This document shows, in pieces, positions 22,077 through 30,700 of a stretch of 38,157 nucleotides of DNA; position 1 is the first letter of the stretch, and each line of letters starts with the position of its first letter. The DNA is from Ferrovibrio terrae_B (GTDB taxonomy: Bacteria; Pseudomonadota; Alphaproteobacteria; Ferrovibrionales; Ferrovibrionaceae), in contig NZ_CALRUC010000028.1 in the NCBI RefSeq assembly GCF_943371255.1, forward strand, positions 1 through 38,157, written 5' to 3'. The notes below the pieces were generated by a model. That model saw only the letters and a list, made by a program, of their open reading frames with translations, ran no database searches and was not told where the DNA came from. A program made the translations under genes and the position numbers.

Positions 22077-23846
22077 ATGCATGCGCCGAAGTCCCGGCCA
22101 GCCACGCGGTTTGTGTGGCTGCTGCTGTTCATCGCTGTGGCCGCCGCGGCCGGCATTGCCGCCTGGTGGTGGCCGAACCGTCCCGTGCAGGTGGGGCATA
22201 TGCCGTTTGCCGCGCAGTCACATGTGGTGGAAAGCATGTCATTCGCGCCGTTCCGGCGCGGCCAGAGTCCGCTCAGCCGGGTCTACCCGTCGGCGGAGCA
22301 GGTCATCGAGGATCTGCACAGCCTGAAAGGCATCACGCGCGGCATCCGCACCTATACTTCGCGCGAAGGCCTGGAGGTGGTGCCGCCGGAGGCACAGAAG
22401 ATCGGCCTCAACGTGATGCAGGGCGTCTGGCTCGGGCCGGAACGCGATATCAACGACAAGGAAGTGGCGGCCGCCATCGCGCTGGCCAACCGGTATCCCG
22501 ATGCGATCAAGTCGCTGGTGGTCGGCAACGAGGTGCTGCTGCGCAAGGATCTGACCGTCGACCAGCTGATCGCCTATATCCGCCAGGTCAAGGCGGCGGT
22601 GAAGCAGCCGGTCACCTATGCCGATGTGTGGGAATTCTGGCTGCGCTTCCCGCAACTTTTGGCCGAGGTCGATTTCGTCACCGTGCATTTCCTGCCCTAC
22701 TGGGAGGATCTGCCGATCGCGGCCGGCCATTCGATGCCGCATATCCTCGAGGTCTACAACACCGTGAAGGCCAAGCTGCCGGGCAAGCCGATCACGATTG
22801 GCGAGGTCGGCTGGCCGTCGGAAGGCCGCTCGCGCCGCGATGCGGTGCCCTCGCGCACCGAAGCGGCCGGCTTCATCGCCGATTTCATGCAGCTCGCGCA
22901 GAAGGAAGGCCTGTCCTACAACTTGGTCGAGGCCTTCGACCAGCCCTGGAAGGTCAAGCTGGAAGGCACGGTCGGCGGCGCCTGGGGCGTGCTGGACGAA
23001 GTGCGGCAGCCGAAATTCGATGTTGGCGGCATGGTGTCGAACCTGCCGGAATGGCCGCTGTTTGCCGGGCTGTCGGTGTTGCTGGCGCTGATCCTGCTGG
23101 TGCTGCATGCCCAGGCCGTTGTCGCCCTGGCACCGGCGGCGATGGCAGTGGCGGTGGTCTTTGGCCAGGCGCTGGCCGCATTGCTGGCAGCCGCCATCGA
23201 GCGCGTGCTGGAGTACAATTACTCGCTGTTCCACACTCTGGAGGGCGGCGCGGCGGTCGCGCTGCAGGCTGTATTCGCGCTGCTGCTGTTCCGCCGCCTG
23301 CTGGCGGTGCTGGGCAGCAAGGCGGTCAGCACGCCGCCGCAGCCGCTGCGTTCGCTGGGGTCTGCCCTGGGCAGCCTGCGCCGGGTTCTCGGCAACGTGC
23401 CGCTGCAGCATCCGCGGCTGGCCGAGGCGATCTATGGCCTGCTGGCACTATGGATGGCCTATCACGCCGTCATGCTGGTGGCTGCCGGACGCTATCGTGA
23501 TTTTCCGCTCGACTATTTCCTGCTGCCGGTGGCCGGGCTGCTGGCCCTGCGGCTGATTGCAGCGGCCTTCGATCACAACCATGGCCAGGGTCTTGGCCGC
23601 ATCGCGCTGGCCACCACCTTTGCTACGCCGCCGGCAGGCGACGTGCAGGGCCGCTTTGGCTGGGAAGCCATGCTGGGCTTCCTGCTGCTGACGTTGCCGG
23701 TGCTGGTGCTGGCGAACGAGACGTTGAGCAACCGCGAGGCGCTGTACTGGTGCGCGCTGACGGCAGCCTATGCTCTGCCGCTGCTAGGCAACTTGGCGGT
23801 TGCCGCGCAGCAGCGGTCAGCAGCGCCGGTGCCGGCGACGGTCTGA
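22077..23846 (+). CDS. ndvC: NdvC-like membrane GH17 glucanosyltransferase
   Basis: 589 aa. It has an anchor helix (about 11-30), a periplasmic GH17 domain (about 50-320) with acid/base E152 in V-V-G-N-E-V and nucleophile E243 in I-G-E-V-G-W-P-S-E-G, then about seven helices to the end. The GH17 domain is clearly paralogous to the one in the preceding protein (shared L-P-Y-W-E, E-A-F-D-Q-P-W-K and R-R-D-A-V-P-S blocks). Bradyrhizobium NdvC is needed for beta-1,6 linkages in the cyclic beta-1,3/1,6-glucan, so branching or cyclisation is the likely task. It begins 24 bases after ndvB and forms one operon. Confidence 0.83.
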   Translation: MHAPKSRPATRFVWLLLFIAVAAAAGIAAWWWPNRPVQVGHMPFAAQSHVVESMSFAPFRRGQSPLSRVYPSAEQVIEDLHSLKGITRGIRTYTSREGLEVVPPEAQKIGLNVMQGVWLGPERDINDKEVAAAIALANRYPDAIKSLVVGNEVLLRKDLTVDQLIAYIRQVKAAVKQPVTYADVWEFWLRFPQLLAEVDFVTVHFLPYWEDLPIAAGHSMPHILEVYNTVKAKLPGKPITIGEVGWPSEGRSRRDAVPSRTEAAGFIADFMQLAQKEGLSYNLVEAFDQPWKVKLEGTVGGAWGVLDEVRQPKFDVGGMVSNLPEWPLFAGLSVLLALILLVLHAQAVVALAPAAMAVAVVFGQALAALLAAAIERVLEYNYSLFHTLEGGAAVALQAVFALLLFRRLLAVLGSKAVSTPPQPLRSLGSALGSLRRVLGNVPLQHPRLAEAIYGLLALWMAYHAVMLVAAGRYRDFPLDYFLLPVAGLLALRLIAAAFDHNHGQGLGRIALATTFATPPAGDVQGRFGWEAMLGFLLLTLPVLVLANETLSNREALYWCALTAAYALPLLGNLAVAAQQRSAAPVPATV

Positions 23847-23856
23847 GGTGCCGCGG

Positions 23857-25890
23857 TCAGGCCGCGCCGCGTTTCACTATTGCCGACTGCGCCTTCTGCA
23901 GCACTGCGATGGCGATGGTGAGCACGATGCCGACGATCTTCATGGTCGCAATATGCTCGCTGCCCAGCGTGCTGGAGACCGCATCCAGCAGGGACGGGAA
24001 CAGCAGCAGCGTGCCGCCGGCGATCAGGCCGATGCGGATCACCAGGTTGGTACGGCCGAACAGCCAGCCCTGCGTGGCACCGGCATAGGCCCAGATACCG
24101 AGCGCGGTGGTGGCCGCGACCCAGGCGATATTGGTCCAGTCGCCGCCCTTCGGGATTTCCAGCAGCAGGCCGACGCCATTGGGGTCGAGCACGAAGACAA
24201 ACGGCACCAGGAAGGCGGGCATGGTGTATTTCCATGACTGCAGCGTGGTGCGATAGGGATCGGCGCCGGTAATGGCGGCGGCGGCAAACGGCGACAGCGC
24301 GGTGGGCGGCGAGACTTCCGACAGCACCGCGTAATAGAAGATGAACATATGGGCGGCGTAGTCGGGCACGCCGAGCTTGATCAGTGCCGGTGCCGCGATC
24401 ACCGCGCAGATGATGTAGGATGCCGTCACCGGCACGGCGAGGCCGACGATCCACACGATCAGTGCCGTATACACCGCGGTCAGCACCAGGCTGCCGCCGG
24501 CATAGGCGATGGCAATTGCGCTGAACTTCAGCCCAAGGCCGGTGAGCGTGACGACGCCGACGATAATACCGGCCGAGGCGCAGGTGGCGGCGGTGCCCAG
24601 CACGCCGATCGAGCCGGCGGCAAGTGCATTGACCAGCTTCTTCGGCGTCAGCGCGGTATCGCGGCGGAAATAGCTGACCGCGATGGCGGCAACCGTGGCC
24701 CAGAACACCGACAGCACCGGCGAGAAGCCCATCAGCATCAGGATGACGATCGAGAACAGCGAGCTGAAGTGGTAGCCGTAACGCTTGGTCAGATCCCACA
24801 GGCCGTCGCGCGGCCCGGTATCGACATTGGAAATCTTGTATTTGCCGGCATCGAACTCGACCATTGCCAGAAGGCAGAAGTAGTAGAGCACGGTCGGGAT
24901 TGCCGCCATGCGGATGACGTCGAGATAGGAGATCTTGAGAAACTCGGCGATCAGGAAGGCCGCGGCGCCCAGCACCGGCGGCGAGATGATGGCGCCGAGG
25001 CCGCCAGCCGCCAGCAGGCCGCCGGCTGCAGAGGCGATATAGCCGGATTTCTTCAGCATCGGCCAGGCCACCGAACCGATTGTCACCGTGGTGGCGACAC
25101 CGGAACCCGACGGGCCGCCGAGCAGGAAGGACGACATCACGATGGCGCGGCCGGCGCTGGTGCTCTTGCCGCCGAGTGCCGAGAAGGAGAAGTCGATGAA
25201 GAATTTTCCGGCGCCGGAGAACTGCAGGATGGCGCCGAAGATGGTGAACAGGATGATCAGGCTGGACGATACATCGACGGCCGAGCCGAAGATGCCCTCC
25301 AGCGTCATGTAGAGATGGCCGATCAGGCGCTCGGCGTCGTAGCCGCGATGGGTCCAGGGCGCCGGCAGATAGGGCCCCAGCATCGCATAGGCGATGAAGA
25401 TGAGGCCGACGACCGGCATGATCGGGCCGGTGGTGCGGCGCGTGGCTTCCAGGATCAGCACGACGAAGACGGAGCCGACCAGAACATCGGTCTGGTTCGG
25501 CAGGCTGGCGCGGTCGGTGAGATCGTCGCCGCCCATCACCAGATAGGCCATGGTGGCAATACCGATCAGCGCGGTGATCACATCCCACCAGCGGATGCGG
25601 TCACGGAAACGCAGCGCGACCGGGTAGAGCAGGAAGATCAGCAGCATGACGAAGCCGACATGGATCGGCCGCAACTGCTGCGTCGGCACGATGTCATAGG
25701 CGGCATAGAGGTGGAACAGCGTCATGAACACCGCCAGCGCGGTGATCAGATGACCGGACCAGCCGGACAGGCGGTTGGCGGCGCCTTCTTCCTGCTCGAT
25801 ATACTCTTCGACCTTGCGCTGGGTTTCCTTGTCCAGCGCGCCGGGGGCGATCATCGCCTCGGTGGCGATCTTGGTCGGTTCCTGGGTCAT
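23857..25890 (-). CDS. TRAP transporter fused permease, TAXI type
   Basis: 677 aa inner-membrane protein combining the 4-helix (DctQ-like) and 12-helix (DctM-like) parts in one chain, the usual form in TAXI systems. The first 50 residues are hydrophilic (M-T-Q-E-P-T-K-I-A-T). The conserved G-G-P-S-G-S-G-V-A-T-T-V-T-I-G-S segment lies in the large domain. The system uses an ion gradient to import an organic acid or amino acid delivered by a periplasmic binding protein. I chose the ATG at 25890, behind a purine-rich AGGGGGAG; the frame extends ten codons further. Its partner is the TAXI gene just upstream. The C-terminal end converges on ndvC. Confidence 0.93.
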   Translation of the reverse strand: MTQEPTKIATEAMIAPGALDKETQRKVEEYIEQEEGAANRLSGWSGHLITALAVFMTLFHLYAAYDIVPTQQLRPIHVGFVMLLIFLLYPVALRFRDRIRWWDVITALIGIATMAYLVMGGDDLTDRASLPNQTDVLVGSVFVVLILEATRRTTGPIMPVVGLIFIAYAMLGPYLPAPWTHRGYDAERLIGHLYMTLEGIFGSAVDVSSSLIILFTIFGAILQFSGAGKFFIDFSFSALGGKSTSAGRAIVMSSFLLGGPSGSGVATTVTIGSVAWPMLKKSGYIASAAGGLLAAGGLGAIISPPVLGAAAFLIAEFLKISYLDVIRMAAIPTVLYYFCLLAMVEFDAGKYKISNVDTGPRDGLWDLTKRYGYHFSSLFSIVILMLMGFSPVLSVFWATVAAIAVSYFRRDTALTPKKLVNALAAGSIGVLGTAATCASAGIIVGVVTLTGLGLKFSAIAIAYAGGSLVLTAVYTALIVWIVGLAVPVTASYIICAVIAAPALIKLGVPDYAAHMFIFYYAVLSEVSPPTALSPFAAAAITGADPYRTTLQSWKYTMPAFLVPFVFVLDPNGVGLLLEIPKGGDWTNIAWVAATTALGIWAYAGATQGWLFGRTNLVIRIGLIAGGTLLLFPSLLDAVSSTLGSEHIATMKIVGIVLTIAIAVLQKAQSAIVKRGAA

Positions 25891-25964
25891 CCGGCTACTC
25901 CCCCTCGCGCCGCGGTTCATTGCGGCACCCCGTGTTCTGATTTAATGCAGTGTCTTTTAACAGC

Positions 25965-25998
25965 GAGCCCCGCCGCGGCCAATGCCGGGGCGGGGCTC
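25965..25998 (-). promoter_or_regulatory. Strong stem-loop between TAXI binding protein and permease genes
   Basis: GAGCCCCGCC (25965-25974) pairs perfectly over ten bases with 25989-25998 around a 14-base loop. On the transcribed strand it is not followed by a run of T (GCTGTTAAAA), so it is not a typical terminator. In such operons an intercistronic stem usually protects the upstream mRNA, giving more binding protein than permease. Confidence 0.6.
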
Positions 25999-26033
25999 TT
26001 CGTCTGGTAAAATCTATATAAACAGCGGCCGGA

Positions 26034-27014
26034 TCACTTCGGATCGATCTTGACGCCCTTTTCCGCCATATACTTGATCGCACCCGGGTGGAACGGCACG
26101 GGCGTGTTGCCGCGCAGCTGGTTTTCCAGCTTCACGTTCTTTGCCTCGGCATGCACCGTGGCCCATTCGTCGCGCTTTTCGAAGATGGTCTTGACGATGT
26201 TGTAGGCCACATCATCGGGCATGGCGTCAGACACGACGAGGATATTCCAGACGCTGGAAATCGCGTTCGGCGCGGCCTGGCCGGGATACATGCTGGCCGG
26301 AATGGTGCCCTTGGCATAGAGCGGGCCGTATTTCGCATTCATCTTCTCGACCACTTCGGAATGGTCGACCAGCTTCAGCTTGACGCCCGGGGTGGCGCCG
26401 AGATCGGTGACCGCCGAAGTGGGCAGACCGCCAACCCAGAAATAGGCGTCGATCTTGTTGTCCTTCACCGCATTGGTCGATTCCGCGGCGCCCAGACGCT
26501 CACGGCGGAGATCCTTGTCCTTGTCGAGACCGGCGGCTTCCAGCACGCGGAAGGCCATCACCTCAGTCGCCGAACCCGGCGAACCGGTGGACACGCGCTT
26601 GCCCTTCAGGTCCGCCATGGTCTTGATGCCGCTGGCCTCGGTGGTCACCACATGCATGATGTTGGGATACAGCACGGCCAGCGTGCGCTGGTTGACCACA
26701 TTGCCCTTGAACTTGTCTTCGCCGCGCGAGGCGTCCAGCGAGGCATCGGCCATGCTGAAAGCGATATCGGCACGCTTGGCGCCGAGCAGCTTGAGATTGT
26801 CGACCGAGCCGCCGGTGACTTCGGCGGTCGCCTGCCAGCCCGGCACATGCTTGGTCAGCAGGTTGGCAAGGCCGCCGCCCAGCGGGTAATACACGCCGCC
26901 GGTGCCGCCAGTGACGATGGAAAGATTCTTGGTCTGCGCCAGGGCATCGGTCGTTGCGCCAACAGCTGCGAATACCAGGCCGGCCAAAGCCGCGCCAAAC
27001 ATAAGGCGTTTCAT
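26034..27014 (-). CDS. TAXI-family TRAP solute-binding protein
   Basis: 326 aa with Sec signal peptide (about 1-26, ending A-L-A-Q). The mature protein starts K-N-L-S-I-V-T-G-G-T-G-G-V-Y-Y-P-L-G-G, the TAXI hallmark, with L-K-G-K-R-V-S-T-G-S-P-G-S-A-T-E in the second lobe. It binds a ligand in the periplasm and hands it to the fused permease encoded downstream. Members with known ligands bind glutamate-like or other acidic compounds; the ligand here is unknown. The ATG at 27014 is eight bases after AGGAGG (27023-27028). The longer open frame would destroy the signal peptide. Confidence 0.93.
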   Translation of the reverse strand: MKRLMFGAALAGLVFAAVGATTDALAQTKNLSIVTGGTGGVYYPLGGGLANLLTKHVPGWQATAEVTGGSVDNLKLLGAKRADIAFSMADASLDASRGEDKFKGNVVNQRTLAVLYPNIMHVVTTEASGIKTMADLKGKRVSTGSPGSATEVMAFRVLEAAGLDKDKDLRRERLGAAESTNAVKDNKIDAYFWVGGLPTSAVTDLGATPGVKLKLVDHSEVVEKMNAKYGPLYAKGTIPASMYPGQAAPNAISSVWNILVVSDAMPDDVAYNIVKTIFEKRDEWATVHAEAKNVKLENQLRGNTPVPFHPGAIKYMAEKGVKIDPK

Positions 27015-27034
27015 TCTTGTTTCCTCCTCGTTGC

Positions 27035-27049
27035 CCGCCGTTTCGGCGG
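27035..27049 (-). promoter_or_regulatory. Leader hairpin upstream of the TAXI binding-protein gene
   Basis: CCGCCG (27035-27040) and CGGCGG (27044-27049) form a six-base-pair stem with a three-base loop, six bases before the AGGAGG ribosome site. It may protect the mRNA 5' end. Confidence 0.35.
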
Positions 27050-27071
27050 CCATTCCCTGTGCGGAGCACAG

Positions 27072-27099
27072 ACGATACGGACTGTGACCGCTAAATCAA
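27072..27099 (-). promoter_or_regulatory. Candidate promoter of the TAXI operon
   Basis: On the minus strand TTGATT (27094-27099) and TATCGT (27072-27077) are 16 bases apart, about 60 bases before the start codon. Confidence 0.4.
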
Positions 27100-27219
27100 C
27101 CCTCTTTTACCTTGCCGCAGCGCACAACACCGGGAGCAGCGCCACAGGCATTGTGTTTCCTGTGATCAAGGTCTAAGCCCGGAACCCGATTGCCTACGAA
27201 AAAAGCAAAGTCCCCCGTC

Positions 27220-28134
27220 ATGTCGCCTGCCTCCGCCGTTACCACTTCGCAGCGTGCCGCCCAGCGTCTGGCGCTGGCGGCCCTCGTGCTGGGGGCCCTG
27301 GCCATCGCCTTCTCGCCGATCTTTGTCCGTCTCTCGGAGGTGGGCCCGACGGCGACCGGTTTCTACCGCACCATACTGGCGGTGCCGCCGCTCTGGCTGG
27401 TCTGGCGTTTCCGCCCCGCCGATGCGGCGCCACGTGCGACAGGAATTCCACCACTCGGTGTCCTGCTGATTCCGGGCCTGCTGTTTGCCGGCGACCTGTT
27501 CTTCTGGCACCTGTCGATCAAATACACCTCGGTGGCCAATGCCACCCTGCTGTCGAATTTCGCGCCGGTGATCGTGACGCTCGGCGCCTGGCTGCTGCTG
27601 CGCGAAAGGATCACCTCGGCCTTCCTGGTGGCGCTGCTGGTATCGTTCTGCGGTGCGCTGATGCTGGTCGGTGCCAGCTTCCGGCTTGGCGGCGACTATG
27701 TGTTCGGCGACATGCTCGCCTTCACCACTGCCATCTTCTACGGCGCCTATATGATCGCGGTGGCAAAGTTGCGCGGCCATCACGGCACCCAGGAAATCAT
27801 GCTGTGGTCCAGCCTGGTCAGCGGCCTGGCGCTGCTGCCGATGGTCTGGCTGATGGGCGAGAGCCTGTGGCCGGCGACGCTGCAGGGCTGGGCGATCCTG
27901 TTCGGCCTGGCCTGGATCAGCCACGCGCTGGGGCAGGGACTGATCGCCTATGCGTTGGGCCATCTGCCGGCGTCGTTTTCCTCGCTGGTGGTTCTGGTGC
28001 AGCCGGTGGCGGCAGCCTTCTTCGGCTGGCTCTGGCTCGGCGAGGGGCTGCAGCCGCTGCAGATCGCCGGCGGCGTGGTGGTGCTGATCGGCATCCTGCT
28101 GGCACGGCGGGCCCAGCTGAAGCAGGCGGCTTAA
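27220..28134 (+). CDS. EamA/DMT-family transporter
   Basis: 304 aa with ten predicted helices in two EamA repeats (R-L-S-E-V-G-P-T-A-T-G-F-Y-R in the first, and the second ending G-I-L-L-A-R-R). It is not closely similar to the EamA protein at 17.6 kb. I chose the ATG at 27220; a TTG at 27190 would add a Lys-rich extension and neither has a clear ribosome site. It is divergent from the TAXI operon and shares the bases TTAA of its stop codon with the stop of the convergent acetoacetate-CoA ligase gene (28131-28134). Substrate unknown. Confidence 0.88.
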   Translation: MSPASAVTTSQRAAQRLALAALVLGALAIAFSPIFVRLSEVGPTATGFYRTILAVPPLWLVWRFRPADAAPRATGIPPLGVLLIPGLLFAGDLFFWHLSIKYTSVANATLLSNFAPVIVTLGAWLLLRERITSAFLVALLVSFCGALMLVGASFRLGGDYVFGDMLAFTTAIFYGAYMIAVAKLRGHHGTQEIMLWSSLVSGLALLPMVWLMGESLWPATLQGWAILFGLAWISHALGQGLIAYALGHLPASFSSLVVLVQPVAAAFFGWLWLGEGLQPLQIAGGVVVLIGILLARRAQLKQAA

Positions 28135-30104
28135 GCCGCGCGCTGCTTGGCGAAGTCGACGAACCAGGCGAGGCTGCCGGGATTGGCCATGGTGCCCGGG
28201 TTGGAGACTTTCTCGGCCGGCTGTCCCAGCAGGATTTTCTTCACCGGCACTTCCAGCTTCTTGCCCGACAATGTGCGCGGCACTTCCGCCACCTGGAAAA
28301 TATCATTCGGCACGAAGCGCGCCGACACTGCCTTGCGGATCGCCTGGTTGATGCGGTCCTTCAGCGCGGCATCCAGCGTCAGGCCCGGGCGCAGCACCAC
28401 AAACAGCGGCATGTAGGAGTCGCGGCCCAGATATTCGAGATCGACCACCAGGCTGTCGAGCACCTCGGGCAGTTCCTCCACCGCGCGGTAGATTTCACTG
28501 GTACCGAGCCGCAGGCCATAGCGGTTGATGGTCGCATCCGAGCGGCCGTAGATGATGGCGCCGCCGCGCGGCGTGATGCGCAGCCAGTCGCCATGGCGCC
28601 AGACGCCGGGATACATGTCGAAATAGCTGTCGTGATATCGCTGTCCATCCTTGTCGTTCCACAGGAACAGCGGCATCGAGGGCAGCGGCTGGGCGCAGAC
28701 CAGCTCACCGACCTCGTTCAGCAGCGGCTTACCGGTATCGTCATAGGCCTGTATGTCCGCGCCGAGGCAGCGCACCTGCATTTCGCCGGCATAGACCGGC
28801 ATCAGCACGCAGCCGCCGACGAAGCCGCCGGCGAAATCGGTTCCGCCGGAGATCGGCGCCAGCCAGATGTCGCTGCCGAGCTGGTCGTAGATCCAGGCGT
28901 AACTGTCTTCCGAGAGCGGCGAACCGGTCGAGCCGATGGTGCGCAAGGCGGACAGATCGGCGACCTGCTTTGGCACCACGCCGGCCTTCTGGCAATTGGC
29001 ATAGAAAGCGGCGCCGGCGCCGAAGAAAGTGGCCTTCACCTCGCCGGCAAACCGCCACAGGCGGTTCCAGTCGGGCCAACTCGGGCTGCCGTCATAGATG
29101 GCGATGGTGGCGCCGACCAGCAGACCGGCGACCTGGGCATTCCACATGATCCAGCCGGTACTGGAATACCAGTGGAAAATATCCTCGGCCCCAAGGTCGT
29201 TATGCAGGGCGGTCATCACCATGATGACGATCACCACGCCGCCATGGCCATGCACGATCGGTTTTGGCAGCCCGGTGGTGCCCGAGGAATAGACCACCCA
29301 GAGCGGATGATCGAAGGGCACCGGCTCGACCTTCAATGCGGCGGGTCTGGCGATCACCCCGGTCCAGGATGCGATCTGCACGCGGTCGGGCAGGGCGTGT
29401 TCACTTTGGCCCGGCATCAGAATCAGGTTTTTCACCGTCGGCAATTCGGCGATCAGGGCGGCAAGCACATCGCCCTTGTCCAGATGTTTGCCGTTGTAAT
29501 GGCTCGACTGTACGGCGAACAACGCCACCGGCTCGATCTGGCGGAAACGGTCGAGGACTGCATTCAGGCCCATGTCGGGCGAGCAGACCGACCAGATCGC
29601 CCCGACGCTGGCCACCGCGAGGAAAGCAATAATGGTTTCCGGCGTATTGGGCGCATAGGCCACCACGCGGTCGCCACGCTTCACGCCGATGCCGCGCAGA
29701 TGCGCGGCCATGGCGCCGACCCGTTCGCGCAGGGTCTGCCACGACATCTGTTGCAGCGCTGCGGTTTCCGATGAATAGAGAATGGCGGGTCTACTGGCAG
29801 TTTCGTGCCGGAAGACCTGGTCGACGAAATTCAGTTCGGCGCCGGTGAACCACTGCGCGCCCGGCATTTCGCGTTTCGCCAGCACCTTGTCATAGGGTTT
29901 ATGGGCCTTGATCCCGATGTAATCCCACATCGAGGCCCAGAAGCCTTCCAGGTCGCTGACCGACCAGCGCCACAGGCTGTCGTAATCCTTGAAATCGCGG
30001 CCGCGTTCCTGGCGGAGCCATCGCATGTATTTCTGCAGCTGGCTGCGGCCGATGCGCTCGGCCGATGGGGTCCACAGCAGGGCGGGCGTGGCAGTCTCGG
30101 TCAT
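28131..30104 (-). CDS. Acetoacetate-CoA ligase
   Basis: 657 aa, full length for the AACS branch of the acyl-CoA synthetase family, which converts acetoacetate, ATP and CoA to acetoacetyl-CoA. The N-terminal ACAS_N region (L-L-W-T-P-S, F-W) leads into the AMP-binding core with Y-S-S-G-T-T-G-L-P-K-P-I-V-H. The hinge is Y-G-R-S-D-A-T-I-N-R-Y-G-L-R-L-G-T-S-E-I-Y, and the C-terminal catalytic lysine lies in L-S-G-K-K-L-E-V-P-V-K-K. It is the last gene of a seven-gene operon, 18 bases after the cupin gene. With an FAH-fold hydrolase across the regulator, it may trap the acetoacetate released by that pathway (inference). Confidence 0.93.
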   Translation of the reverse strand: MTETATPALLWTPSAERIGRSQLQKYMRWLRQERGRDFKDYDSLWRWSVSDLEGFWASMWDYIGIKAHKPYDKVLAKREMPGAQWFTGAELNFVDQVFRHETASRPAILYSSETAALQQMSWQTLRERVGAMAAHLRGIGVKRGDRVVAYAPNTPETIIAFLAVASVGAIWSVCSPDMGLNAVLDRFRQIEPVALFAVQSSHYNGKHLDKGDVLAALIAELPTVKNLILMPGQSEHALPDRVQIASWTGVIARPAALKVEPVPFDHPLWVVYSSGTTGLPKPIVHGHGGVVIVIMVMTALHNDLGAEDIFHWYSSTGWIMWNAQVAGLLVGATIAIYDGSPSWPDWNRLWRFAGEVKATFFGAGAAFYANCQKAGVVPKQVADLSALRTIGSTGSPLSEDSYAWIYDQLGSDIWLAPISGGTDFAGGFVGGCVLMPVYAGEMQVRCLGADIQAYDDTGKPLLNEVGELVCAQPLPSMPLFLWNDKDGQRYHDSYFDMYPGVWRHGDWLRITPRGGAIIYGRSDATINRYGLRLGTSEIYRAVEELPEVLDSLVVDLEYLGRDSYMPLFVVLRPGLTLDAALKDRINQAIRKAVSARFVPNDIFQVAEVPRTLSGKKLEVPVKKILLGQPAEKVSNPGTMANPGSLAWFVDFAKQRAA

Positions 30105-30122
30105 GGTCTCTCCCGGAAGGGC

Positions 30123-30698
30123 TTAAGCCTTTTCGATCAGCTTACGCACATCGGGGGAAAATGCACCATCCAGCAGGATGAAGGCCATGCGGGCGGGATT
30201 GGTGGGCGAGCGGTTTTCCCAGGCATGGTCGGTGCCGCGCTGCACCACCACATCGCCGGCCTGCAGATGGGTTTCCGAACCATCATCCAGCACCAGCGTG
30301 ATCTCGCCGAAGACGACGATGCCGTAATCGATCGATTCCGTGCGATGCATCATCGGATGCGGGCTGTCCGGCTTCCAGGTGGAGGCATGGGCCGAGCCGA
30401 CCATGGCAAACGCCGCCTGCGCCAGTTCCCGGGTCATCGCCGGCGCGTCCGGCCGTTTGGGGCCGAAATCGACAAAGCGGATGATGCTGCCCTGACGGGG
30501 CGGTTCGATCTGCAGCTTGCGGTCGGTCGGGTCCTGGCCGTTGTCGACGCTGACCGGACTGCCCGCCGTGTTCCAGACCTCGAAAAAGGCGACACCGAGT
30601 TCGGGTTTCTCGATGGCGGGTTTCATCACCGTGTCGATGGTGACCACGGATTTGCCGGCAGCGTTATGGCCGGTGACAATGCGGCGGGGGGAACGCAT
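30123..30698 (-). CDS. Cupin-domain protein
   Basis: 191 aa. The C-terminal half is one cupin: H-R-T-E-S-I-D-Y-G-I-V-V-F-G-E (motif 1) and L-Q-A-G-D-V-V-V-Q-R-G-T-D-H-A-W-E-N (motif 2). These give the expected metal-binding His and Glu/Asp residues. The N-terminal 90 residues form another beta-rich part starting R-R-I-V-T-G-H-N, common in catabolic-cluster cupins. Enzymatic (dioxygenase, isomerase, lactonase-like) or binding roles are all possible. The ATG at 30698 has TTGGAG six bases upstream and lies 2 bases after the SMP-30 stop. The longer open frame enters the SMP-30 gene and is not used. Confidence 0.85.
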   Translation of the reverse strand: MRSPRRIVTGHNAAGKSVVTIDTVMKPAIEKPELGVAFFEVWNTAGSPVSVDNGQDPTDRKLQIEPPRQGSIIRFVDFGPKRPDAPAMTRELAQAAFAMVGSAHASTWKPDSPHPMMHRTESIDYGIVVFGEITLVLDDGSETHLQAGDVVVQRGTDHAWENRSPTNPARMAFILLDGAFSPDVRKLIEKA

Positions 30699-30700
30699 GG

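Noticed and set aside
19701..22199. 832-residue minus-strand open frame across the ndvB-like gene
   Set aside because: It mirrors the codons of the GH17-GT2 gene and has the His/Gln/Arg/Asp composition of an antisense shadow. No start signal or family.
25965..25998. Intrinsic terminator after the TAXI binding-protein gene
   Set aside because: No T-run follows on the transcribed strand and the next gene in the same system needs read-through. Kept as an intercistronic stem.
24349..26010. 553-residue plus-strand open frame across the TAXI permease
   Set aside because: Antisense shadow of membrane-helix codons, composed mainly of Gly, Asp, His, Gln and Arg. No domain.
27804..29774. 656-residue plus-strand open frame across the end of the EamA gene and the acetoacetate-CoA ligase
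   Set aside because: Starts inside one real gene and runs antisense through another. Composition is that of a shadow frame.
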